The notes under the pieces are model-generated. The model was not told the DNA's origin. It did not search any database and was given only the letters and a program-made list of their open reading frames with translations. The translations under genes and the position numbers were made by a program. Of a DNA stretch of 64,000 nt, positions 45,540-57,200 are shown in pieces. This DNA comes from Jacaranda mimosifolia (taxonomy: Eukaryota > Streptophyta > Magnoliopsida > Lamiales > Bignoniaceae), in assembly GCA_018894105.1 (NCBI GenBank), contig CM032123.1:2233001-2297000 (forward strand). Reading direction: 5' to 3'. The stretch's first letter is position 1, and each line of letters starts with the position of its first letter.

Positions 45540-46768
45540 TGTTAAGTCTATATTAGTATTAATTTTAATATCATGTTTAGGACTTAACAAATAATTTTCT
45601 TGTTTAAAAAATTACAATTCCCTTGTTAATTGATGAAAATTTGGAATTACGGGAATATAAGTGGAGAAACTACAAAAGGGGACAAATTGACACAAGTTGA
45701 TAGGAATGCTGACAGGATGACACGCCATGATCTAATCAAGGATGGACAGAGAAGTCTTTTTATTTATTCAAGTCTTATTCTAATCAGAAGACTCTTTTAA
45801 TCAGTTATAAATAGGCATTTCAGACACTTAGTTAGGAGTTTTTTTTTGTGGGGGGGGGGGGGATTTGGATTTGTTGTTTTGAAGATTAAAAGTATCGCGA
45901 GAATTCGAGATTCAGAGGCAGACAAAGTGGAGATCAGATTCATCTAGGAATAGAGTTTCTTCTTCTCCCTTTGATTTTGTTTTTAATTCTGGATTTCAAA
46001 CGATGTTTCGCTTTATTCATGTTTTGTTTGATAATTCAATCATGAACTAATTCGTTACTCTAGGATTATGATGGATTCTTTTGAATAAACTGATGCATGA
46101 TTTTCTTCTATGAAATTAATAGCGCTTAAGGTTATTTCTCCTATTGTGTGCTTTGTCTATTTGATTGTCTGATCCACAGTCAAGTGCATCTTTAAATCCT
46201 AGAGGAGTCTTGGAAAAGAAAATCTAGGGATTGATTGACAATAGAAGACCTTATGATTAATTATTCAAATTGATGAACTAATTATTTTGTAAGATAGATA
46301 GGAATATACCCGTTTGCCCTAGGGAGTTTGTTGAGTCGTACAACCTTATTCATAATTTAGTCAATTCACATAGGAATATAGTGAATTGAATAAATTAGGG
46401 ATTTAACTGCGGGTAATTCGGAAGAACCTCGTAATTGCATAAGACTCAAAACTAATAACCTGTTATTAATTTCATAGGGAGAAAATTATATAAACAACTT
46501 ATTTGATTGATGAAATCATAATTATAGGCTTCTATATCCTGATAGAAATCTTAATCAATACTTTTTTTTCTTAGTTTCATTAGTTTGGTTTTAAATCTTA
46601 TTTAATTGATTTTGTTTGAATAAAACAAGTGTGTGATAAATTAATAATTAGTAGCGAATAATTTAGTATCTCGTGGGATCGGCACTCTTCTCATTATTTT
46701 ATTACTTATTGCGACACGTGTACTTGCATAATTATTTGTATTATTTATTTTGCACAACACAACCAATA
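45540..46768 (+). repeat. 3' LTR
   Basis: 1,229 bp, aligned end to end with the 5' LTR. Differences are mostly single-base changes, plus a longer G run (about 45849-45861). Its TATA box is at 45806-45814. Confidence 0.85.
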
Positions 46769-46773
46769 GTTGT

Positions 46774-47711
46774 AGTCTTACGTCAAGTACCACTTTAACT
46801 ATTAACATAAGTAGTACTAAAGAAATGCTAATGAAATGATAATTTGAAATTCATCTTTAGAAAGTCGACTTCTTTTAGCATTTTATCTAGTGACTTAGGT
46901 ATCCTTGAGTTAATTGCCCGGCCAACCATGTACAGAAAGCCTTTACATTAATCCAATCACATTATTGTTGTCATCCTATAATAAGTACACCTTTAATTAT
47001 TGAAACAAGGAGTACCAAAGAAATATTTACCACATGATAATTCAAAAAATTTCGTTAGAAAATTGAATCTTTTAGCTTTTCACTTAGTAGTTTAGGTATT
47101 TCTGAGTAGGCTTTTGTGTTCCTAATTTAGGTTTGTCAGGACCAACACAAAGCTACCAGAACCAAACAATTTGTGGTTTAAAATCTTTTATTCTATTCCT
47201 TATTCTATTTTCTATTTCATTTCATGAATATATGATATGTGTATTAAATATTTCTTTATAAAAATAATTAATGAGAATCAAATATATATATATAGTATGA
47301 ATACAACAAATTAAAATATAAGATATAATAGAAAATAAAATAGAGGAACAAAAGTGAATAATTTAAAAAAAAATTCGATCATTTTGGCTTAAAATGCTGC
47401 CAAAATTGCCAAATATCATATGGAGTTTCTTAAAGTATATATGCGTGTTTCTTTCTCTCTCTCTCTCTAGATATCTTTGAGAGTTGTGAATTTACTTGAA
47501 TAATTCAAGATAAGTTTCAACTCCTTTTCTATCTAGTTCAAAAACTTGTTCAAAATCAAAAGTTGATAAGATGATGATATCTAATTCAAATGGTTAAGAC
47601 CGAAGCCCAAAAACTTCTAAATATGTTGAACATCCAAAACGTGTAAGTTAATCTCACTTTGTTGTGATTTAAATTTTGTTTAAGTTCTGATTCGTTATAA
47701 TTAATTGGTTA
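46774..47711 (+). other. Unit C sequence between the two retroelements
   Basis: Continues unit C from the retrotransposon target site: tandem repeat monomers at about 46774 and 46975, a (TC)n run, then the block ending AAAACGTGTAAGTTAATCTC that is the empty site of the unit B CACTA element. No gene. Confidence 0.7.
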
Positions 47712-47716
47712 TTCAT

Positions 47717-50599
47717 TGTAATACCCATAAAGTTTAGTTTTTAATAAATAAGGATTTAGAAATTAAGATGATAATTGATCGAATTTTAAGGCTTGAGGGA
47801 ATAAATAAAAAGGACTTGATTGCAAAACTTTTAGAAGTTTTGGGGGTCAATGTGAGAGAAATAAAAGTTTGAGGATCTCAAAATAAATTTGTTTGGACTT
47901 GATTGTCCAAAAATAGGAATTCTGGGGGTCAAAATGTAAGAAATAAAAATTGGAGGACTCGTTTGAAGGCCAGGGATCAAATTGAAAGCGGTTTGAAACT
48001 TTTGGGGTGAAAGTGAAGTCGGTCAGAAGTTTGAGGGGTCAAAATTGAAGAAGCTGAAAGTATTTTTATATATATCAATGGAGGACGAATTTTCTTCAAA
48101 TTCTCAAAAATGGCCCAAACTCACCCCCACTGTCGAATCACCAAAAAATGGCCGTAAAGCTCAAAACTGACGCAGTAGAAACCTTCCTCTAGCTGAAATG
48201 AATTGAACCATACCAACTTTGCACAAAACCACCCAAGGAAATGGCCGGAAAATATGGACGACGCCAAGCTCGCGGCGGGGTTGGCCGTTCTCCGGCGTCC
48301 GACGGTGGAAATAAATAGGGGTAGGATGGGATTGGGTCTTGAGCTCATGGGCATTGCATTGGTGCCCTCAATTTGAGGTTTCGCCAGCGGACGAAGGGGG
48401 AAATAGTACGATGGCATCACGGCGGCTCTAGGGCTAGCCGCGGCGATTTTGGCCCAATTGACTGGCCTACGGTGGTCTGAATTCAGAATTGGTTGGGGGG
48501 TTGTGATCACCTCGACGAGGCGCACCTGCTGGTGGTGGCGGTGTCCATCACCAGCGGTGGAGCGTGGCTGCACAATTTCAGGCAGCTTAAGCAGAATGTG
48601 ATTCCGGACTCGTCTGGACTAGTTCCGACGTGAGATTGGGTCCCGATTCGATCCAATTTGGGTAAATTTCAATAATCAAATTTTGATTCAATTGAATTGT
48701 TGAATGTATTTAGATTTTCGGACGAAGTCGAATATGATCAGAGTTAAGATTGTTAAGCTATGATTTGGTTTAAGGTTATGTGTTGATTTTGTAATTAATA
48801 CAGTAATGAATTTAATCGGTTTGGAGGAATTATCAGATTGTCGTTGAGATTTTAATGAGATATTAACAACCAATTTATCGGCTTGTCGAGTTAAGGACTA
48901 TGATAAGTGGTTACCTTGCATAGTTGAATGTGACATGGAATTTAGAATTGTGATTGAGAGATCATAGTCAATATTGGGTTTAAATTATACAATCTAAACT
49001 TTAAGTCAGTTGGGAAACGAGATTATAGATTTTTTAAATATCTAAGAATTATTAGGACTATGTCAAAATACCCTTAAGGTTGATAATGATGTTCATTGTG
49101 CTTATAGTGAAGACTCAAAAGATTGATGAAATGATAACTCGAGTTATTTTATGACAGTGCTCTCGATTTGAATAAGAAGCCAAAACCTTAGTGATTATGC
49201 AATTAAGAATTCCTCGACATTTTTCAGGTGAGTTTATACTCAGTGGTATGAGATTCCTTGCTGGGGAAAGAACATATATAATCGCTATTATATCCTATTG
49301 TCTTATTTTAATTATGTTGAGACTCAATCGATGATGTTTGTTTACTCTATAATGCTTATCAATTATTGATTCCAGTGATACTCTTGATAGCCATTTTGTC
49401 TCTTTCTCGTGACCCCTGAATTATAACCACTTGAGTTCCAAGTATGTAAATGGGTTGTGAGAAAGTAAATTGTTTATGAAAATAGTACTCCACATCGCCC
49501 TTTTTCACTGAGCGCTTTTATTGATATTAATTAATGTGGCTTTATCTAAAGTTGACGATTGTGTTGAGGAAGCTAAAAAGTGATTTTGAAATATATGTTA
49601 TTATCGCCATATCTATCTTGAAATCAGCCTGGGGCTGAATTAGTGACTTCGTGTTAACATGGCAACTTGATGTGTTCAGTGAAATGATGTTGGACATGTT
49701 ATGTGATAACAGTGAAAGTTTTTAATACCCTTAGGGGTGGTGGGCCTTGGGATCGGTTAAGAAAGGCGACCAAGCAGAACGGACCGACAGTGACAGACCT
49801 TTCGACTGATACCCATGCACAATGCACACATAATCCCTACTCAATAGGCTAGCTGGAGGTAGCAGTCTATGAGCGGGATCAGGCATGTAGCTAGCCATGC
49901 CCAGTGAGTGATTAAGTGTCCGAGCCTATCACTCGGTACTTTGCAGGAATAAGAACTTTCGTGTTTTCAAAAGTGGAGTAATATGGTAGGAGAACCATCA
50001 ACAGCAAAAGTGTGAAAGTGATTATTAATTTTATTTTATATTTTGAAACTTGAATATTTGATACAAACTCAGTGATTGTTCAAGTGATATGTCGACCCCT
50101 TGTGGTCGTAGTCGTGATTTAAAATTTCCCTATGAGAGTTAGTGAATTTGTGAAGTCTCATCACTAATATAGGACGGTGGTGAGATGGATCACTCTAAAT
50201 TTTGATTAAAATATTCTCTCACAGCCCTTGGGAATAAATGTACCTCTACTTGTCTCTTATATAATGATTATGAAGTTGCTACCTTGTGGTTATTGTTAAA
50301 TTATCTCACTAAGTCATTCGAACTTACGTTGTTATTATTGTTCCCAATTCTTACCCCCAGCTAAGAACAAGTGATGAAGATGGACTAGCCCCAGCCACAC
50401 ATGAGCCAATGAGGGTGATAGAAGTGCCAAGTGTAATTCGAAATATTTCAGCTCAGAAGTAAGTATTTGATGGAGATGGTTGTAGGATTTATTTATTTTG
50501 AGAATCCTACGAAGTGCATTTTCTGTTGCGAGAATGACTTGTGCATTGTGTTAGTAGCACCTCGGCCGGAAGCAGGCGCCTCCCGGTCGGGGCGTTACA
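47717..50599 (+). mobile_element. Solo LTR, probably Tekay/Del-type chromovirus
   Basis: 2,883 bp, starting TGTAATACCC and ending GGGGCGTTACA, the inverted-end form of long LTRs of plant Del/Tekay chromoviruses. A 5-bp target duplication TTCAT lies at 47712-47716 and 50600-50604, and units A/B show the uninterrupted site (unit B near 36384). No internal domain, primer site or second LTR is present, so it is a solo LTR left by recombination. A minus-strand open frame at 48121-48573 has no recognisable domain and is not called. Confidence 0.8.
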
Positions 50600-50604
50600 T
50601 TCAT

Positions 50605-51076
50605 TGTTATATTTAATTAACAATTGAGATCTTTATCCAATGACATATAATTACTTTTACTTCATTTATTAGAAAATATGGTATTAATAATGTTTTAAGA
50701 TAATCAATGAAGTTTATTGACGTTGACCAATGTTAAACTTAGTGATCATTTTGATCTGTTAAAACCATTCCCAGTGATCACTTCCTAATTGAGGAAAAAA
50801 GCATATTGGATAATAAGTGTGTTTATATCTTAATTCAGTTCTCAATATGCTTTTAAGGAAAATCATGAAGCCGTCACGACATCAAAAATTTTTTGTTGGG
50901 ACAGTTAATACTAACATATTATTTCATGGGTTAAGTTTTGAAATATATGAAAAAAGATGCGTTTTAACTACTCTATCATTCGGTCAATTTTGTTCCCCTA
51001 AAGATTACCAAATTTTATCTTAAACTTGAAGAGGACAAACACAGATGAAAATCTACAATTTACAACACTGCTGACG
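50605..51076 (+). promoter_or_regulatory. Promoter-proximal region of BBE copy 3
   Basis: Matches unit B from the TTCATTG site to the TATA box. It keeps the repeated AGTGATCA motif and TTGACC (50723-50728). Only this part of the original upstream region is still adjacent to the gene; the rest is displaced by the solo LTR and the retrotransposon. Confidence 0.6.
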
Positions 51077-51085
51077 CTTTAAATA
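51077..51085 (+). promoter_or_regulatory. Degraded TATA box of BBE copy 3
   Basis: CTTTAAATA replaces the CTATAAATA found at the same place in copies 1 and 2, a single A-to-T change at the third base. It may weaken transcription. Confidence 0.6.
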
Positions 51086-51144
51086 CTCCAACACATAAAA
51101 ACTCTTAATCAGAAGCAAATCTATCTTTTAGGACAGCCAAAAAA

Positions 51145-52721
51145 ATGAAGATTCTACTTGTTTTCAATGTCTGCTTTCTTTTTTCAGTATCATGCATTGT
51201 TCAGTCTCAAAGCCCTGAGAAAATTCTCCAGTGTGTGGAGTCTCAGGGCTCAACTTCAATCTCTGGAGTGATTTACAGCCCGAAAAACTCATCATACTCA
51301 TCCATATTTCTCTCCTCCATTCAAAACATTCGATTTGTGTCACCTTCCATGCCCAAGCCTTCATTTATTGTCACCCCTTTGAGGGAGTTTCAAATCCAGG
51401 CCGTTGTTTTATGCTCAAAAGCAAATGGTTTCCAAATTCGAACCCGGTCTGGAGGCCATGATTATGAAGGACTTTCTTATTCTTCTAAAGTCCCGTTTGT
51501 CTTAATTGATTTGAAAAATCTCTCATCTGTGAGAATTGATGTTGAAAATAGAGCTGCATGGGTTGGGGGAGGGGTGCTTTTAGGCGAAATGTATTATCAG
51601 ATTGCACAAAAGAGTCGAAATCTTGGCTTTACTGCTGGAACTTGTCCCACTGTGGGAGTTGGTGGGCAATTCAGCGGAGGAGGATTTGGGCAATTATCGA
51701 GAAAATATGGCCTGGCTGCTGGTAATTTACTTGATGCAAGAATTATCAATGCTAATGGAGAAATTCTTGACAGAAAATTAATGGGAGAGGATCTTTTCTG
51801 GGCTATAAGAGGTGGAGGGGCCGCCAGTTTTGGAGTGGTCACGGCCTGGAAAATCAAGTTGGTTCAAGTTCCAGAAAATGTCACTGTTTTTACAGTTTCC
51901 AGGACTCTGGAACAAAACGCGACCAATCTGGTTCATCGTTGGCAATATATTGCAGACAAACGTGATCGCGATTTATTCATAGGTGTCCTTATAACACGTC
52001 TGGATCAGAGGGGGAAAACAACAATTCAGGCTACGTTTAACTCGCTTTTTCTGGGAAATATTGACAGGTTGCTTCTGTTGATGCAAGAAAGTTTTCCAGA
52101 GTTGGGATTGATGGAGGAAGACTGCAGGGAAATGAGCTGGATTGAGTCAGTCCTGTATGGTTCTGGTCTTCCAGATGGATCAACTCTTGAAGATTTACTG
52201 GGAAGAAATCCTATGCCCCGGATATATTATAAAGCTAAATCAGATTATGTGACTTTTCCCATTGCAAAATATGCTCTGGAAGGCTGTGGCAGTTTTTTTA
52301 CGAGGATGAAGCTCAGGCTGCTCGGCTGATCTTCTCACCATATGGTGGAAGAATGGCTGAAATTTCTGAATCAGAAATCCCATTTCCTCATAGGGCTGGG
52401 AACTTATATGAAATCCAGCACTTGGTGTATTGGGATGAAGAGGGGCATAACGTGGGTGATCAGAGGTATATTAATTGGATCAGAAGGCTTTACAAGTATA
52501 TAACTCCATATGTTTCCAAGAATCCTAGAGCTGCATATTTGAACTATAGGGACTTGGATTTGGGAGTGAATAATGAAGGCAATACAAGCTATGCACAAGC
52601 AAGTTCTTGGGGCATTAGGTATTTCAAGAACAATTTCCTAAGGCTGGTTCATGTGAAGACTAAGGTTGATCCAGGAAATTTCTTCAGAAATGAACAAAGC
52701 ATTCCCATCTTTTCTGCCTAA
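51145..52721 (+). pseudogene. Berberine bridge enzyme-like gene, copy 3 (frameshifted)
   Basis: Aligns with copy 2 from start to stop but is exactly one base shorter (1,577 against 1,578). One G is missing from a GGG run in the segment GAAGGCTGTGG at 52279-52289 (GAAGGGCTGTGG in copy 1), so the frame shifts after codon 379 and stops at 52327-52329. The remainder stays open in the other frame to 52721. The FAD ligands (His105, Cys167) are encoded, but conserved places have changed: GGQFSGGG for GGHFSGGG, AAGNLLD for AADNILD. A truncated product would lack the C-terminal substrate and FAD-contact region. The single-base nature means a sequencing error or recent loss must be considered. Confidence 0.9.
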
Positions 52722-53198
52722 TACTAGAAGATGACAGAGGCGAGGAGTTCTACCCTTGGCAAGGGATCAAGTTTGTGCCCAATAAATAATGAATGTCCAT
52801 CCGTTGTTACCATTGGATGACAATAAAATATCGATAAAGTCTACATTTAATCTATTATCCACTAAATATGATTTTCCACATGAAAGAAATAAAATTTCCA
52901 GCATCTCATGTGCTAGCAAAACTCAGCAAACATGGATTTCAGATTTCTCAATAATTCAACAACCCTAATACAATTCAAGTATCCATGCAAATATTTTCAA
53001 TTATGCAACTTAAGTATACTTTTCAAACCACAACAGGAAACATAACGATGTCCCCAATTAAGCACTGCCTCTTCCCCAATAGAACTGCAACTTTTTATCA
53101 GAAAGAAATCATCTAGCTCAGAACCAAGCAGATGATTTACATATGCAGTGTGTTCTGCAATTTACATATATGTTTTCCTTAAACATCATCAGCATCAT
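52722..53198. other. 3' flanks of BBE copy 3 and prolyl oligopeptidase
   Basis: The BBE 3' flank (AATAAA at 52822-52827) runs to about 53097, where unit C ends. The remaining 100 bases are the likely 3' UTR of the minus-strand prolyl oligopeptidase gene. Confidence 0.6.
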
Positions 53199-54176
53199 CT
53201 AGTCAATCCAGGATGCATCCACCATCTTAGCCATGAAGCTGTACCTGTCTGCAGCTTCATCAATCTGAGGTACAGGTTAAGGTTGATTAAGTCAATAGAA
53301 CTATCAGCAACCAGGATAGGAAGAGGACTACGAATATGTTCTCTTTTATATGCTTACCATTTTTTGTGTTGGCATTCCAGCTCCATGTCCTGCCTTACAT
53401 TCTATGCGTCCAATAATTGGGTTGGTTTGAGGAGTTTTCTCCAAGCTTTTGCATAGAACATGCTGCATGGTCTATAAGCAGACAAATGAAGTAAGCGTAA
53501 GGGAAATGGTAACAAGTGAAACTGACCACAGAGCAGTTAATGGTACTTTTGTTTCAAACCTGAATGACTCTAGGCATGTGTGCATGTGTTTTTAAAAAAA
53601 TAAATAATAATAACAACAACAATAAAACTCCTACATTATGACAACCATTTGGCCTTTTTACAGCTGACATTTATAAGGGAGGTTTTTCATGATAATTTCA
53701 AAAGGGGATGGATATATATAGTCGGTAACAACCCCTTTCTCATGTGTAAGTCCATTGTGATTAACCATGATATTAGTTAATAACTTTGGCAATCCTTAAT
53801 GGCAAAACATTGACACTACCATACTACCGAAGTTGAGCCTAGTCTAGTGTCAATCAGCACGAACAATAATTGTGAAAGTGTGTATTCCTGATGATAAAAA
53901 CAGCACATAGAATGTTCAAAAATTCAATTGATAAAATACCTACCGCCAATAACTTGAGTGAGTGCAGTGGCACAACCCGGTCGTCATGGTCGGCTGTCAA
54001 TAACATGGTGGATGGATACTGTGTGACCTTATCAGAAGGTTTATCCCAGGGCCTCCTAACATTATGCAAGGGTGAATACCTGACAAAAACAGGATAGGAC
54101 AAAGTATGTGAAAATTATAACGAACAATTCAGATGCCTCCAAGAAGTGAAGCAAAGCAAAAGTTGGAAGGAGAGCC

Positions 54177-54208
<32 letters not shown>

Positions 54209-57200
54209 GGGGGGGGGGATTGGAAGCACTCTTAGGTTGGCATATAAAAGTTGTTTGAAAATGTTTGAAGACGCTTATAACTTGGTAAAGCACTCTGTTA
54301 GCTACCAATTTCAAGGGTGTTAAAGTTTTAAAGCTTTGGGGAGATTTCAAATCTGTATCTTTTCCCCTAAACTGCTTTATCCCTCTTCTTCAATCCTTCT
54401 TTTGATCTATCCAGCCTTATTTAATTTGCCAGACAACCGTCAAAATTCAATTAAGAGAACCATCCAGCATCACCTATCCTAATGTGAAAACTCAAGCAAG
54501 ATGATATTGATGAAGGTAAAAGGGCTCACTTAATTAGCCAATGGAACTCTTCCTCCATATCTGAACAGCCAAAGTCTGAGGTCCATGCATGCCCTGGTTT
54601 AAAGGGGAGGAAAAATGGAGGTTAAAAAGATAAATCTTACCAGAGAAAAGAGTCTCCATTCAAAGAATATACAAGAACTAAGAAGACATGCCCTCACCAA
54701 TGGTAAACTTGTGAAACCTTAGCATGTCCATAACACCAACATGAGCAAGAGCACAGCCAAAAAGATCAGGTCTCTGTGATCACAAAATTTCTCAATTCTT
54801 GAACTGAAGATTGAGATAGAAAAGAACATCAGAAATAAAGTCCGTGGAAAGAAGAGTGGAGTGGGTACCTGATTAATACAGGCCCCAATAAGAAGCCCAC
54901 CATTGCTTCTACCTTCAATACACAACTTCTTCTGCTGCGTGTAACCAGCAGAGACAAGATATTCAGCAGCTGAAATGAAGTCGTCAAAACAATTCTGCTT
55001 CCTTGACAGGGCACCAGCTTTATGCCATTCTTCCCCATATTCACCTCCTCCACGAATGTTTGCAATGCAAAAGACAGCATCTAAATGCTTTGCAATCAAA
55101 ATTCGGGTAGCAGAAAAATGTGGAGTAACACTGATACTAAATCCTCCATATCCATATAGTAAACAGGGGTGCGACCCATCCCGGAGAATACCCTTTCTAG
55201 CCACTATAAACATTGGAAGTTTAGTACCATCTTTACTTGGCACAAAAACCTGAAAATGGAACATGCCAATCACGGAAGGGATAAAAGAAATTGAAATGCA
55301 TAGACAAAAATATCAATAATCCATTTGTATCTATTCTACCCTAAAAAACCAGCACAAGGATTGTGTTTCTACAAAGTTGGTACACATGCATTTAAAAAAA
55401 AAAAAATGAAGAAGAAGAAAGAAAGAAAAGCACAAGGGAAATCTATGTGCAACTACTCGAATCACTACAAGTAGACGTCGAAAGCCCACAACCCAACACA
55501 GATTCAACATCACAAAGTAGGACTCAAAAGAAAACGTATATTTTTTGGGCGGAACGAAGAGGTGGCTGCAGAATTTGAAAACCAACATGATCTAAAATAA
55601 AAAATTAAAGAAACTGATCAATGACTAAACTATTATTTGTGAATGAAACAATGTCAACATACTTTTCCCACTGAAAAAGAAAATTCAAATTAGGAATATG
55701 GACCCATAGAAAACCAGAGAAAGGAAAAAAACTGGAGAACTTAAATATACACTTCAACTAAGCTACCATATTATGTTCTCCAATGGTTGACCGAAAAGGT
55801 TGAGTAGTATTTACCTGACTGATGTCGAACTCAGTCCTGTCAAAGCCTGGGACATCAATTTCTCGGAGGATTCTCATATCTGGAGCATCAGCTTCTAGGT
55901 TGCACATATATATAATGCCAGGGATAAGGAAGCTAGCAAACCCAAAAAAAAAGATGTTGTCCTTACGTCGAGACGAAACCTCAGATACTGTTCCAATATC
56001 AAGTGGTAAATGGTGCAAAAGGGCACCTGTTTCCAAATCCCTTAACTGCAAAACATTTTTCACATCACTCAAATAATTCACTACAATTTGATTTCCATTG
56101 ACGGCCACAGCATATACAAGCACATCTTTTTTATCTTCATGAAGTACTTCAGTCCAAGAACTAGGTTCTTTCAGATCAACTCGGACTAGCTTCTTTCTTG
56201 GGGCATCCTTATTAGTAAGGAATGTGAAAATTGTTTCATCATTTGCAATATAGTAATATGAAGCATCGAACGTATCAACAAGCTTGACAAAAGGAAGCAA
56301 TTCCTTTGTGCCTTTATAACCTTCAAGTCCTTTAAGGAGCACTGACATGTTGCAGTAATAAATCTTGTTGACAGGATCACAACTTTCATAGATATACATG
56401 AGAACGTACTGCACATTCAGAAAATAAAAAGGGAAAACCAGTAAATTGAAAGTAAATAAGATATTATGGCAATGTTAAGATATAAGATAATTTGTGTTAA
56501 TTGAACAAGACTATCTGTGTGCTCAACGATAAACAAATTTATCAGACATGGCAACTATCTTTCCATGCAACTAGACATCAAGCAAAGAATACTGGAGGGC
56601 CCAAACTTTATGATGGCTAATATCAGTTATGTAATCTTACTTTGCTCTGTTACTGTCTAACAGTATCAACTCCAGAACTATCAGCCACAATCAAATTTAG
56701 CCCATCTTAGGTCATGCTCTGTACAATGTCAAGATGCTTCACTTGCACATCAATCATCAATTTAAGAAAAGGTATCTCATTACACCATTTCCCTTTGGCA
56801 GCATAAGATTACATATATGCTGTCACACAATTGGCCCTAAACCAAAAGCTTTGTCACATGCTAAAAACCAAAAGCTTTGTCACATGCTAAAAATCATTAA
56901 GTTATTAATTTTCCTTACGTTCAAGAGATCTATTGAATGCATCGTCACCCATCACGGCACTGAACAGATAATAACGGTGCTAACAATTGAACAACCAAAG
57001 TAATACCAAAGCAAGCTGTAGTACTCCAAATAATATCTAGTGTAACCAAAATTTAGTACCTTCCCATCGTCTGTAACTGATGCAGAGTATGTATGTCTAG
57101 GATTGTCTGGATCTCTCCAACATAATATATCTTCAGACTGATCAGTACCCAGAAAGTGATAATACAGTTCATTGTGTAGATTGGCACGGGTCTCTGTGCC

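Larger units (their letters stand above)
39553..46768 (+). mobile_element. Athila-type Ty3/gypsy LTR retrotransposon, internally deleted
   Basis: 7,216 bp with two LTRs (39553-40775 and 45540-46768), roughly nine in ten bases identical by eye, each starting TGTTAAG. Target duplication GTTGT at 39548-39552 and 46769-46773, confirmed by the uninterrupted site in units A and B. The primer site matches the 3' end of tRNA-Asp, as in Athila-like elements. Inside are a broken gag, a protease, and only the C-terminal tail of integrase; reverse transcriptase, RNase H and the integrase core are missing. It therefore cannot move by itself. Confidence 0.92.
38834..53097 (+). repeat. BBE tandem repeat unit C, split by two retroelements
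   Basis: Third direct repeat. Without the element at 39553-46768 and the solo LTR at 47717-50599 it is about 4.2 kb, similar to units A and B. It ends at about 53097, where the conserved 3' flank stops and the unique sequence downstream begins. It carries the broken BBE copy 3. Confidence 0.8.

Noticed and set aside
48121..48573. 150-codon minus-strand open frame in the solo LTR
   Set aside because: It lies wholly within the LTR and has no recognisable domain; GC-rich LTR sequence often leaves frames open by chance.
52353..52721. C-terminal part of BBE copy 3 as a separate gene
   Set aside because: It is the continuation of copy 3 after the one-base deletion; it has no own promoter or signal peptide.
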